In this document: one piece after another, positions 1-11,201 of the stretch
How the letters are laid out: every line of letters starts with the position of its first letter
Numbering within the stretch: the stretch's first letter is position 1
Notes under the pieces: generated by a model
Database searches by the model: none
What the model saw: only the letters and a program-made list of their open reading frames with translations
Told to the model about the DNA's origin: nothing
Source of the DNA: Papio anubis
Taxonomy: Eukaryota > Chordata > Mammalia > Primates > Cercopithecidae
Direction of reading: 5' to 3'
Length of the DNA: 64,000 nt
Assembly (NCBI RefSeq): GCF_008728515.1
Contig: NC_044995.1
Coordinates: forward strand, 13,527,104 to 13,591,103
Program-made: the position numbers and the translations under genes

Positions 1-248
1 AGTAACTGGGACTACAGGCACATGCCACCGTGCCCAGCTATTTTTTAAATTTTTTGTGAAGAAGGGGTCTCCCTGTGTTGCCCACACTGGTCTCAAACTG
101 CTTTTTCTTTTTCTTTTTCTTTTTTTTTTTTAGAAATAGGTTCTCACTCTATTGCCCAGGCTGACCTCAAACTCCGGCTTCAAGCAATCCCCCCACTTTG
201 GCCTCCCAAAGTACTGGAATTACAGGTGTGAGCCATCATGCCTGGCCT
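1..248 (-). mobile_element. Alu, truncated by window edge
   Basis: 'agtaactgggactacaggca' opens the window and 'ggtgtgagccatcatgcctg' closes it; an extra poly-T inside suggests two joined Alu pieces. Confidence 0.85.
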
Positions 249-264
249 GGAATATTGTTCTGAC

Positions 265-960
265 TCATTTTTCAGATAAACTTGAAGGCTGCTGAGTTTC
301 AAAGCAGGTGAGAGCTCTACAGCAGGTAAAGCCTGTGATGCAATCTCTCTGTCCCTGAGCCACATGAATCAGCAATTTCGATGGTGTCAGCTCTATCTGT
401 GATGGTTGGAGCTGTTATGTGGAGTCTCTGGCAAGATACAAAAGCAAAATTACAGCCCGTAAGGTTCTGAAGTAAGTCCAATTATTATGCAGCATGTAAG
501 TGCTTTCAATTTGAAAACCAGCTGCTGAGTACTAATAGAGTCTGTGATTTTGACCACGGGACATCAAGTATCTATATGACTAAAACTACCTGTCACGAGT
601 TGGGTATCTAACCCACTGAATCACAGTGTCATTTTGGCACAGCAGTAATTCATTGTAAGAGATCTAGATGGCACAAAAGAGTTACACAGACAGCTCAGAC
701 TCTCATGTCATTGGCCTTGGTTGCAGCTATGTTGTTCCTTTAATTCACATTCATGACATCATATGAAGATTTTACTGTAGAAAATTAAGGAAGAAAAGGT
801 CTGGCTCATAGATGGATCAGTATGACTGATATATTTTGGAAGCTGAACCTGAATTATCGTATTATAGGACCACTACTCAGAGGTGGGTCCTACAGGCAGT
901 GGTGAAGGTAAATCCTGGTGTACAGAGCTGTGATTGGAGATCTTCACTTCATCTGTTTGT
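265..960 (+). pseudogene. Degraded endogenous retrovirus pol relic, part 1 (RNase H-like region)
   Basis: Stretches around 300-500 and 780-915 resemble the RT/RNase H part of an old primate ERV pol gene as I remember it. Stops and frameshifts break every frame, no open frame over 60 codons survives, and an Alu cuts it at 968. It is non-functional. Confidence 0.45.
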
Positions 961-967
961 GTGTCTT

Positions 968-1250
968 AGAGATAGGTCTTTCTCTGTTACCCAGGCTGGA
1001 GTGCAGTGGTAGGATCATAGCTCACTGCAGCCTCAGTCTCTTGGGTTCAAGTGATTTTTTCATTTCAGTCTCCCCAGTAGCTGGGACTACAGGTGTGCAC
1101 CACTACACCAGCTAATTTGTTTTAAATGTTTTGTAGAGGTGGAGTCTCCCTATGTTGCCCAGATTGATTTTGAACTCCTGGGCTCGAGCTATCCTCCTGC
1201 CTCAGGCTCACAAAGTGCTGGGATTACAGGCTGAGCCACCACACCTGGCC
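968..1250 (-). mobile_element. Alu (old, J-like)
   Basis: Both arms present, short 5' end; splits the ERV pol relic. Confidence 0.9.
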
Positions 1251-1254
1251 CCTG

Positions 1255-1470
1255 CACTTAAATTGGAGTGAGATGTGGCCCAATGTGCAGATATACATGG
1301 GCTCGTGGGAAATGGCCCATGGCTTTCTATTTGGTCAGAATCTTGTAAGGAATGAGACTGGAAGCTCAGGGGCAAGTAGGTCTAGGAAGAAGTATGTGGA
1401 TAAATTGATGGGCGTACACACAAAAAGCGTACATGTATGTGTCTCATCCTAATGCCTACAAAAAATAATC
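1255..1470 (+). pseudogene. Endogenous retrovirus pol relic, part 2
   Basis: Continues the same relic after the Alu at 968-1250, in the region after RNase H; cut again by the Alu at 1473. All frames are broken. Confidence 0.45.
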
Positions 1471-1472
1471 CT

Positions 1473-1778
1473 TGGCTGGGCACAGTCGCTCATGCCTATA
1501 ATCCCAGAACTTTGGGAGGCTGATGCAGGCAAATCACTTGAGGTCAGGAGTTCGAGACCAGCCTGGCCAACATGGTGAAACCCCATCTCTGCTAAAAATA
1601 CAAAAATTAGCCGGGCATGGTGGTGTGCACCTGTAATCCCAGCTACTCAAGAGACTGAGACAAGAGAATCACTTGAACCCAGGAGGCGGAGGTTGCAGTG
1701 AGCCAAGATTGCACCACTGCACTCCAGCCTGAGCAACAGAGTGAAACTGTGTCTTAAAAAGTAAATAAATAAAAACAA
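1473..1778 (+). mobile_element. Alu (S-like)
   Basis: Full length from GGCTGGG to an (AAAT) tail; splits the ERV pol relic. Confidence 0.92.
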
Positions 1779-1779
1779 T

Positions 1780-1921
1780 AATCCTCCACAAAGAAGGCTC
1801 TTAACAACAGTGATGATTCATCCCATGAAAGTAAGTTTGTCCATCTCCTCAGCCAGTCCCATGCTGCTTCAATGGTCTCATGAACAGAGCGGCCGTGGTG
1901 GCAAGGATGAAAGCTATGCCT
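1780..1921 (+). pseudogene. Endogenous retrovirus pol relic, part 3 (integrase N-terminal-like)
   Basis: Continues after the Alu at 1473-1778; resembles the zinc-binding start of integrase. It ends abruptly at an unrelated LTR. Confidence 0.4.
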
Positions 1922-2265
1922 GTATGTTAGTCCATTTTGCATTGCTATAAAGGAATACCTGAGCCTGGGTAATTTATAAGGAAAGAAAGTTATTTGGCTC
2001 ACAGTTTTGCAGACTGTACAAGAAGTATAGCGCCAGCATCTGCTTCTGGTGAGGCCTTAGGAAGCTTACAATCATGGTGGAAGACGAAGGGGGAACAGGT
2101 GTGTCACATGGCAAAAGACAGAGCAAGAGAGAGACGGTGGAGGTTCCAGACTCTTTAACAACCAGATCTTGCATAAACTCATTACTGCGGGAGGGCACCA
2201 CGCAGAGGCTCCCTCTCACCAAAACTAATCAAGTTACCGCCACTACTGAGTACCCAATCTACTAG
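1922..2265 (-). mobile_element. MST/THE1-type (ERVL-MaLR) solo LTR
   Basis: The reverse complement carries the characteristic end of this LTR class ('gggtaatttataaa', 'gctataaaggaatacctga') and the 'catggcggaag'-like middle. The outer LTR edge at 2265 is missing and abuts an Alu. Confidence 0.7.
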
Positions 2266-2515
2266 AGTGCAGTGGCACGATCTCTGCTCACTACAACCTC
2301 TGCCTTCCGGGTCCAAGCGATTCTCCTGCCTCTGCCTCCCAGGTAGCTGGGATTATAGGCGCCCACCACCATATGCGGCTAATTTTTGTATTTTTAGTTG
2401 AGACAGCGTTTTGCCATGTTGGCCAGGCTGGTCTTGAACTCCTGACCTCAACTGATCTGCCCACCTTGGCCTTCCAAAGTGCTGAGATTACAGGCATGAG
2501 CCACTGCACCCAGCC
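2266..2515 (-). mobile_element. Alu, 3' truncated
   Basis: Lacks poly-T and about 40 bases of the right arm; abuts the MST LTR. Confidence 0.9.
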
Positions 2516-2625
2516 AGTGAGCTAATTTTTCAACACTTTCACACCTTTAAATTTGTTTACAATAAAATTTAGAAAAACCGCCTTTATTTTCATGATGTCA
2601 CATTTCTCAATTATTCCATGTTATC

Positions 2626-2720
2626 CTTTTTTTTTTTCCGTCAAGCTCCTGGGCTCAAGCAATACTCCTGCCTCAGCCTCCCAAGTGCTGGGATTACAGG
2701 CATGAGCCATGGCACCCAGC
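2626..2720 (-). mobile_element. Alu monomer fragment
   Basis: 'tcaagctcctgggctcaagc' to 'catggcacccagcc'. Confidence 0.8.
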
Positions 2721-2866
2721 CCCATGTCATTTATATTTCAAAGTTAATCTGTGAAACATTGCTTACATCAAGTTGATTCAAAATATTCACCTCTCACCTT
2801 TTATTTAGGAGCCTTGTTCGCTGTAAATAAAATAAAAATTAAAAGGATATTTAATAATTCTTTATG

Positions 2867-2870
<4 letters not shown>

Positions 2871-2897
<27 letters not shown>

Positions 2898-3176
2898 GAG
2901 GCCAGGTCTTTGCTCTGTAAGCCCAGGCTGGAGTGCAGTGGCCCACTCGGCTCACTACAGCTCCGCCTCCTGGGACCTACGCCATTCTCCTGCCTCAGCC
3001 TCCCGATTAGCTGGGACTGAAACCCATGCCTAGCCGGCTGGTTTTGCTGCTGTTAGTAGAGGCGGGGTTTCACCGTGTCCAGCCAGGATGGTCTCGATCT
3101 CCTGACCTTGTGATCCAGCCAAATCTCGGCCTCCCAAAGTGCTGGGATTACAGGCGTGAGCCACCCCGCCCAGCCC
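2871..3176 (-). mobile_element. AluY-like with many small indels
   Basis: Full length with poly-T; otherwise young, but with unusual losses such as 'ggctggttttgctgctgtta'. Confidence 0.88.
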
Positions 3177-3181
3177 GAACT

Positions 3182-3472
3182 TTTTTGAGGCGGGTGCTTG
3201 CTCAGTCGCCCAGGCTGGAGTCGTGCTGCGGCGCGATCTCGGTTCACTGCAAGCTCTGCCTCCCAGGTTCCTGCATCATTCTCCTGCCTCCAGCCTCCCG
3301 GTAGCTGGGACTACAGAGGCATCGCCACTCGCGGGCTAATTTTTTGTATTTTTAGTAGAGGCGAGGCGTTTCACCGTGTTAAGCTAGGATGGTCTCGATC
3401 CTCCTGAAGCCTGGATCCGCCCCGTCTCGGCCTCCCAAAGTGCTGGGATTACAGGCGTGAGCCAGCCGGCCT
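3182..3472 (-). mobile_element. AluY-like with many small indels
   Basis: Follows the previous Alu directly; single-base indels break otherwise consensus stretches. Confidence 0.88.
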
Positions 3473-3485
3473 TGTTTGCTTGTTG

Positions 3486-3780
3486 TTTTGAGATGGAGTT
3501 TCACTCTTGTTGCCCAGGCTGGAGTGCAGTGGCGCGATCTGCGGCTCATTACAGCCTCCCAGCCTCGGAGTTCAAGCAGTTCTTCTGTCTCTCCAGCCTC
3601 CCAAGTAGAGTAGGATTACAGGCGTAAGCCACACGTGCAGACTAATTTTGTATTTTAGCAGAGGCGAGGTTTCTCCCATGTTGGGTCAGGCTGGTGTGAA
3701 CTCCTGACGCCCAGGTGATCCACCTGCCCTAGCCTCCCAAAGTGCTGCAGGATTGCATCGCGTGAGCCACCGTGCGGGCC
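3486..3780 (-). mobile_element. Alu with many small indels
   Basis: Third in a row; ends 'gagccaccgtgcgggcc'. Confidence 0.88.
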
Positions 3781-3817
3781 GAGAGACTCCATCTCTATAA
3801 AGAAGTGAAGATCCAGG

Positions 3818-3950
3818 TCAGGCCCAGTGGCTCATGTCTGTAATCCAGCACTGAAGGCTGGAAATAGTGGATCACTTGAAATCGGAGGTTGGGGACTCCA
3901 GCCTGTGCTGATATGAAACCCTGTCTCTGCCAAAAGAACAAAAACTGGTG
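3818..3950 (+). mobile_element. Alu left-arm fragment, degraded
   Basis: 'cagtggctcatgtctgtaat' with several deletions. Confidence 0.75.
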
Positions 3951-4009
3951 AGTCGAGAAGAGGAGGAAAGAGGAAGAGGAGGGAAAAAGGAAGGAAAAGG
4001 GAAGAATAG

Positions 4010-4730
4010 GTGGAAGGAAGGCGTCCTCAGAGTCGTCGACATAATGCTTCGCTAAGGTCAGAAACTGGAAGGAAGAGGATCCTCAAATACTCGGTCATCA
4101 TAGTCTCGTCCGCCAAATCTTTCAGATCAAAGCTATTATCGTCCCTCAAATTCTCCGGGGATTCACTATACAATAAGGCAAGAAAAAGAAAAAAAAGGCA
4201 TAAAGATTGGAAAGGAAAAATGTAGTTTTATTTGCAGATGCCATGTTCCTATCACCATGTGCAGTTGTTCATGTTGGGCACTGCACAAGAGCACTACACC
4301 TAAGGAGGTGCTATTCATTTCACAGACATCTTTACTATTTTGAAAACAACTTTTTGAAAATTATTGTGTATTGTGTATTCTATTGCCGGCTGCAAAAGTG
4401 ATTTACAATTTATTGCAACTATGTTCCAGCAGATGGCAGTAAAGTGTCTTGTTCCAAAAGGGTTGGTAGCTACCATTCTACTTCCATATACTAAGGAGAC
4501 ATTGGTTTTGAAATGGAAAGACCTGTTGATTTTATGTCATTTAAAATAGCCTGTGCTTCTAAACAATGAGCTGCTCTTCCACTTGATATGCAGAACATTT
4601 TTTTAAAGTCCCTAATGGTGCCAGCACATTGTCTGTATTTAGTATTTCATATTGCAGTTCATATTTTCATCTAATTCTTTACTCTACCAGACTGGAATTG
4701 TTGAATTCTATGTTTAAATCTACAAGTCCT
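4010..4730. other. Unclassified stretch
   Basis: No recognised repeat or gene. The first 180 bases are odd: several CpGs (gtcgtcgac, ctcgtccgcc) beside a decayed Alu and an open frame on both strands that I cannot assign. The rest is ordinary A/T-rich DNA. Confidence 0.4.
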
Positions 4731-5048
4731 GACCAGGCATGGTGGCTCACGCCTGTAATCCCAGAACTTTGGGAGGCCGAGGCAGGTGGATCACCTGAGG
4801 TCAGGACTTCAAAACCAGCCTGACCAACATGGTGAAACCCTGTCTCTATTAAAAATACAAAACATTAGCCCAGTGAATTAGCTGGGTGTGGTGGCAGTCA
4901 CTGTAATCCCAGCTACAGAGGCTGAGGCAGGAGAATCACTTGAACCCGGGAGGTGAAGGTTGCAGTGAGCTGAGATCGCGCCATTGCACTCCAGCCTAGG
5001 CAACAAGAGCGAAGCTCTGTCTTAAATAAATAAATAAATAAATAAATC
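4731..5048 (+). mobile_element. Alu, full length
   Basis: Perfect 15-bp target-site repeats AAATCTACAAGTCCT on both sides; (AAAT)n tail; small internal duplication near 4868. Confidence 0.95.
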
Positions 5049-5098
5049 TACAAGTCCTTTCACTTGGCACAAATCACTGTATAATAACTAATATCCAA

Positions 5099-5384
5099 CC
5101 AGGCGCGGTGACTCACGCCTGTAATCCCAGCACTTTGGGAGGCTGAGGCGGACAGATCACAAGGTCAGGAGCTCGAGACCAGCCTGCCAACATGGCGAAA
5201 CCACGTCTCTACTAAAAATACAAAAATTAGCTGGGTGTGGTGACGGGCGCCTGTAATCCCAGCTACTCGGGAGGCTGAGGCAGGAGAATCACTTGAACCC
5301 GGGAGACAGAGGTTGCAGTGAGCAAGACCATGCCATTGCACTCCAGCCTGGGTGACAGGGCGAGACTCTGACTCAAAGCAACAA
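5099..5384 (+). mobile_element. Alu, full length
   Basis: Target-site repeats AACTAATATCCA flank it. Confidence 0.95.
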
Positions 5385-5399
5385 CAATAACACAACAAA

Positions 5400-6020
5400 C
5401 TAATATCCAGTTACCATTAATCATCCACAAAGAATGTGTGTGGGTTGAAATTAAAGAGTATTATGCAAGTCTGTTAATTATATTATTATAGTAGTTGTTT
5501 ATTATTGCTTTAGAAATTTCATGAGTATAAAAATAAACTCATGAAAATTTAATGGTTTGTTACCTACACAGTATTGAAAGATGCTAAAATTCTAAGATAA
5601 AATATTAACCTTATTTGATGTCTATCAAGGACGAAAAATAATCAGGACCAGAAAATGGAAAGCTATTATGAAACAAAGTGGATCATTGAATGAATTTTTG
5701 AGAAAAACAAAGTTGCAAAGGGAAAAAATTTCCACAGCTGCTATTTTGGCAGAATGTAGCACAGATCCGTTAATGATTGAGCAGAATAGACCATGAATTT
5801 ACTCCTTCCACTTTTGTGTAAGCCAAGAAAAGAAAATTCAAGAAATAACTGAAAGACAGGAAAAATGGAGAATAAATGAACCCTTTAATTACATGTTCTT
5901 TTCATCAATCCAGGTACCCAGCCACCTAATTTAAATATTAAACTCTTTAAATGTGAATATTTAAATATCAAACCCTTAAATTTAAACTCTTAAAAATTAT
6001 TTGCCTTAAATAAGAGGAAT
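5400..6020. other. A/T-rich intergenic DNA
   Basis: No gene or recognised repeat seen. Confidence 0.5.
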
Positions 6021-6022
6021 TA

Positions 6023-6309
6023 GGCTGGGTACAGTGGCTCATGCCTGCAATCTCAGTGCTTTGGGAGGCTGAGGCCAGTATATCAGTTGGGGTCAGGAGT
6101 TCAAGACCAGCCTGGCCAACATGGTGAAACCCCGTCTCTACTAAAAATATAAAAATTAGCCAGGCGTGGTGGCGGACACCTGTAATCCCAGCCTGTCTGG
6201 AGGCTGAAACGTAAGAATCACTTGAACCTGGGAGGCAGAGGTGAGTCAAGATCACGCCACTGCACTCCAGCCTAGGCAACAGAGGGAGACTCTGTCTCAA
6301 AAAAAAAAG
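6023..6309 (+). mobile_element. Alu
   Basis: GGCTGGG start to poly-A. Confidence 0.92.
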
Positions 6310-6666
6310 AACATTTAACTTCCAAAAGACAGTAACGATAGACGGAAAAGTTGTTTCACATCAATTTTTTCAACTGAGGAATAAATGACCAGATCATGTA
6401 ACTTTGTTTAATCTCAAAGGATTCTGTAATTAATCTTTATTTCAAACATGTGGGAAAAAATACACTAGAGGCGGAGAAAAATACACTAAGGCAAAGAAAT
6501 GAGTAGAATGTGGTGTGGATGCTGTGATTTGCCACCAAGATCTCTTCAAGAATGAAGGACTCTGACAACTGCTTCTGACGTCAGCCCCTTGGACATTGCC
6601 TCAGCTGACCAGAGCCCACAAGCCCAGTACCAGACCTCCCCCTGGGGTGCACTGAACCCTTATTTT

Positions 6667-6953
6667 TGAGACCCCAGAGTCTGGCTCCTGTCGCCCCAGG
6701 CTGGAGTCGCGGTGGCCAGATCTCAGCTCACTGCAAGCTCCTCCGCCTCCCGGGTTCCGCCGATCTCCTGCCTCAGCCTCCCGGTAGCTGGGACCACGAA
6801 GCCCGCCGCCGCCCGGCTAGTTTTTGTATTTTTAGTAGAGACAGGGGTTCACTGTGCTTCCAGGATCGTCTGACCTGCGTGATCCAGCCCGTCTCGGCCT
6901 CCCCAAAGTGCTGGGATTGCAGGCAGGCCACCCCAGCGCTCCCGGCCCTGAAC
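6667..6953 (-). mobile_element. AluYR-like with many small indels
   Basis: 'ctagtttttgtatttttagt' is AluYR-like, but bases are missing throughout ('tctgacctgcgtgatccagc'). Confidence 0.85.
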
Positions 6954-7146
6954 CCTTGTTTTGACTGAATCAGGACCCAATCTCGCCCTCTGCTCAAAAT
7001 CCAGCTTCCTTTGCCTCCTTTTCGCAGCTGTTGATCCCAAGGTCCTGCACACTAATCTCAGCCTCACAATCTGCCTCCCAGGAGAGCCCAGCCTGCAACA
7101 ACACAGGTGAACACAGCTATCATACATTATTTGAAAATGAGAGGGT

Positions 7147-7450
7147 GGGCCGGGCGCATTGGCTTACACCTGTAATCCCAACACTTTGGGAGGCCGAGGC
7201 GGGCGATCACCTGAAGTCAGGAGGAGTTCAAGACCAGCCTGGCCAACGTGGTGAAACCCTGTCACTACTAAAAATACAAAAATTAGCTGGGCATGGTGCC
7301 AGTTGCCTATAAATTTAGCTACTACTCAGGAGGCTGAGGCAGGAGAATCGCTTGAACCTGGGAGACAGAGGTTGCAGTGAGCTGAGATCGCACCATTGCA
7401 CTCCAGCCTAGGCAACACGAGTGAAACTCTGCCAAAAAAAAAAAAAAAGA
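7147..7450 (+). mobile_element. Alu
   Basis: GGCCGGG start to poly-A. Confidence 0.92.
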
Positions 7451-7504
7451 AGAAAAGAAAGAAAATGAGATGAGGGGCAGTTCCATAAGAGTGTGCAACA
7501 TTCA

Positions 7505-7813
7505 AAATTATTTGATGTAATAACCAAAAAAAATTCAAAGCAGGGTCCCAAACAGATATTTGTACAGCCATATTCATAACAGCATCACTCACAATAGCCC
7601 AGAGGCGAAACACCCCCAGTGTCCATTGATGGATGGATGAATGAATAAATAGAATGTGGTATATCCACACAATGGGATATTGTTCAGCCTTTAAAAGGAA
7701 GGCAATTCTGACACATGCTGCATACAACATGGTTGTACCTTGGGGACATTATGCTAAATGAAATAAGCCAGTTACTAAAGGACAAGTACTATATGACTTC
7801 ACTTATATGAGTT
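7505..7813 (+). mobile_element. L1M 3' UTR fragment, part 1
   Basis: Typical old-L1 text such as 'tattcagcctttaaaaggaa' and 'aaataagccagttac'. It continues after the DNA transposon at 7822-8656. Confidence 0.8.
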
Positions 7814-7821
7814 ATCCAGAG

Positions 7822-8656
7822 CAGTGGTCCCCGACCTCTTGGGCACCAGGGACCGATTGTGTGGAAGACAATTTTTCCATGGACCGGGGGGGTGGGGGAG
7901 GGTTTCAGATGATTCAGGAGCATTACATTTATTGTGCATTTTATTTATATTATTATTACATTGTAATATATGATGAAATAATCATACAAGTCACCATAAT
8001 GTAGAATCAGTGAGAGCCCTGAGCTTGTTGGGTTTGGTTTGTTTTGTTTTGTTTTGTTTTGTTGAGACAGAGTCTTGCTGTATCGCAACAAGATCAGTGG
8101 TGTGATCTTAGCTCATCACAAGCTCCGCCTTCTGTGTTCAAGGATTCTCTTGCCTCAGCTTCCTGAGTAGCTAGGATTACAGGCGCACCCACTATGCCCA
8201 GCTAATTTTTATATTTTTAGTAGAGATGGGGTTTTACCATGTTGACCAGGTTGATCTTGAACTCCCGACCTCAAGTGATCCTCCTGCTTCAGCCTCCCAA
8301 AGTGCTGGGATTACAGATGTGAGCCACCACAGCCGACCCACTGAGCTTGTTTTCCTGTCAGTAGATGGTCCCATCTAGGGGTGGTAGGAGACAGTGACAG
8401 ATCATCAGGCATTAGAGTCTCATAAGGAATGCACAGCCTAGACCCCTTGCATGCGCAGTTCACGATAGGGTTCACGCTCCTATGAGAATCTAAGTCACTG
8501 ATCTGACAGGAGACAGAGCTCAGATGGTAGTACAAGTGATGGGGAGAGGCTGTAAGTACAGATGAGTTTTCCCTGCCTTGCCCAATGCTCACCTCTTGCT
8601 GTGCACCCCATTCCTAACAGGTACTGGTACCAGGCCCCGGGGGTTGGGGATCCCTG
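7822..8656. mobile_element. Non-autonomous hAT-type DNA transposon (interrupted by an Alu)
   Basis: Ends are inverted repeats CAGTGGTCCCCGACC and GGTTGGGGATCCCTG. Flanks are 8-bp direct repeats ATCCAGAG / ATCAAGAG (7 of 8), the hAT target-site length. Inserted into the L1 fragment. Family name not assigned. Confidence 0.75.
8035..8336 (-). mobile_element. Alu inside the hAT element
   Basis: (GTTTT)n tail; flanked by 'ctgagcttgtt' and 'ctgagcttgttt' target repeats. Confidence 0.92.
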
Positions 8657-8664
8657 ATCAAGAG

Positions 8665-8870
8665 TAGTCAAATTCACAGAAACAAAGTAGAATGGTGCTT
8701 GCCAGGGAGTGTGGGGAGGAGGGATAGAAGAAAGGAGAGTTGTTTGATGGGTAAACAGTTTCAGTTTTGCAAGATGAAAAGTTCTGGATATTGATTGCAC
8801 AACATGAATACACCTGATACTACTGAACTGTAAAAGAAAATTAAGATCTGATTTGAAAGAAAGAAATATT
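8665..8870 (+). mobile_element. L1M 3' UTR fragment, part 2
   Basis: Resumes the L1 3' end with 'gtagtcaaattcacagaaac' and 'ccactgaactgtaaa'-like text after the hAT insertion. Confidence 0.8.
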
Positions 8871-8908
8871 GATGCTGCAGGAAGAATGTATGTGAAAACA
8901 ACAAAAGA

Positions 8909-9200
8909 GGCCGCGTGTGGTGGCTCACACCTGTAATACCAACACCTTGGGAGGCCGAGGAGGGTGGATCACCTGAGGTCAGGAGTTCGAGAGCAGCCTG
9001 GCCAACATGGTGAAACCCTGTGTCTACTAAAAATACAAAAATTAGCCAGGCATGGTGGCAGGCACCTGTGATCCCAGCTACTTGGGAGACTGAGGCAGGA
9101 GAATCACTTGAACCTGGGAGGCGGAGGTTCCAGTGAGCCAAGATGGTGCCGCTGCACTCCAGCTTGGGTGACAGAGTGAGACTGGGTCTCAAAAAATAAA
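8909..9200 (+). mobile_element. Alu
   Basis: Starts within 'acaaaagaggccgcgtgtgg'; 'aacaaaagaa' after the tail is its target repeat. Confidence 0.92.
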
Positions 9201-9229
9201 AATAACAAAATAACAAAAGAATATATTGG

Positions 9230-10540
9230 CACACAATCTGAATGATCCAATTTTTGACAAGGTAATGACTAGAGTTCCAAAAGAAAATTCACAATTCTGA
9301 TAATGTTTGGAAGAACATTCATGCAGAACATGAAGATTGGAAGCAAGGGATGACCCACGTTATTTAGGGAATAATATCTTAAAACGCATTACAATTATGA
9401 CTTGTTTGATTAATGGAATCATTTCAAATAAGGCAAGAAGTACTAAATATTTCTCAACTATTTGGGCCACAAAGCCTAGAAGCTACCCACATTTAGTAAA
9501 CTGCTTATGAAAATCAAATATGGAAAAAAATTCTTGAGAGGCAAGATGTTTGCAAACATGATTGGAAATGGAACCATGCATGGAAACTGATGGAATGCAA
9601 CAGAAGATCCTTGAAAACAGTCTAAGACATTCAAAATTCTAAGGCATTCAACAGACTCGTGAACACTCACACACCAGGCAGATGAGGACAGCCAGACAGA
9701 TGCTCCCAAAGGTACGGGGAGCTGACACTTCAAAGTCTCCAAAAGCACCTAAAGGATACCAGAATCAAAAGTGCACACAGCACTCACATACTCACACACT
9801 CACCAGACTGGTTGGCCTACCCTGTAAGCCTCAATCCTTGAAACTGAAAACTGCTGTGAAGACCTCCAATGCCTTCACCTTCCACGGGGACTTCAGAAAA
9901 CCCATCCTCCTTCCTGGCCAGACTCCACTTTCTAGAGACACTGAGCACAACCTTGCCCTGGTCCGGATAGACCCCCACTGAGAGCCTGGGGCAGAAACTG
10001 GAGAATCAGGAAGGAAGAATAATTTGGATGCAAAACAGGTTCTGGGAAGTGAGGCCTGATGGGAAGAGGAGGGATTTGGCAAGATAAGGGTAAGGGAGGA
10101 CATAGCCTGGTGAGTGTTCACAGTGGCTGCTGTCAAAGAAGAATTACACAGGCAAGGGAGATTTTATTCAAGGTGAGCAATAGGGAAAGAGACTGAACTC
10201 GACTCCACTGAAACAAACATGCTAGGGTGTTTAAGCCCTAGGTAAGTTAATGGAAAAGTACTGGAGGACAATAGGGGGAGGTGGGTCAATGGGATGTGTC
10301 CATCACATGGAGTTATTCCTGAGTCTGAAAACGTTTTTCTCTGTGATTGGGCCATCTGGGTTTCCTGATTGTCAGTTATCAAAGTGAGGCTCCTACCCTC
10401 GCACAGAGACTCGGAGATAGGGGTGCTATCTCCCTTGATGATTTCAAAGGGATAATTCCCAGGTCCTTGAAAAAGACATTCCTGGGTTGTAACACTGGCA
10501 AGAGACCAGGAGATTTGCCTGCATTTCAAATGGGCAGAGA
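9230..10540. other. Unique intergenic DNA upstream of LYPD5
   Basis: No gene seen. A short CA-like run lies near 9775-9800; 10140-10500 has the look of an old LTR, but I cannot name it. Confidence 0.4.
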
Positions 10541-10542
10541 AG

Positions 10543-10834
10543 GTCAGGCGCGGTGGCTCACATCTGTAATCCCAACAATCCGGGAGGCTGAGGCGGACAG
10601 ATCACTTGAGGTCAGGAGTTCGCGACCAGCCTGGTCAACATGCTGAAACCCCGTATCTACTAAAAATACAAAAATTAGCTAGGCATGGTGGCACATGCCT
10701 GTTATCCCAGCTATTCGGGAGGCTGAGGCAGGAAAATCACTTGAACCCGGGAGGCAGAACTTGCAGTGAGCTGAGATCACGCCACTGCCTAGCCTGGGCA
10801 ACAGAGTGAGAGTCCGTCTCAAAAAAAAAAAAAA
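10543..10834 (+). mobile_element. Alu
   Basis: 'aggcgcggtggctcacatct' to poly-A. Confidence 0.92.
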
Positions 10835-10872
10835 GTGGGGTGTGGGGGGAGCAAAGAAAGAATCTGCAATTA

Positions 10873-11201
10873 TATTTGGCCCTCTGTGTCCATGGGGTTT
10901 TGCATCCACAGGTTCTACCTCCACGGATTCAGTCAACTTTGGATAAAAAATATTTTGAAACCAAAAAACAAAACAAAAAAACCATAGAAATAGAAAACAA
11001 TATGACATAACAACGATTTGCATATTGTTTATATTAGCTATTATAAGTAATCTAGAGATAATTTCAAGTATACAGGAGGGTGCACGTAGCTTGTATGAAA
11101 ATACTACACCATTTTATATCAGGGACTTGAGCATCCTTGGATTTTGTTATCAATAAGAGCTCTGGAACAAATACCCTGCAGATACTGAGGGATGACTGCA
11201 C
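10873..11201. mobile_element. Tigger-type (Tc1/mariner) DNA element
   Basis: Starts 'ttggccctctgtgtccatgg' and ends 'actgagggatgactgca', imperfect inverted ends, with the internal 'taatctagagataattt' block known from this family. Confidence 0.7.

Noticed and set aside
9682..10136. About 100-codon frames on both strands upstream of LYPD5
   Set aside because: Unique DNA, but no splice context, start context or recognisable protein; length is within chance.
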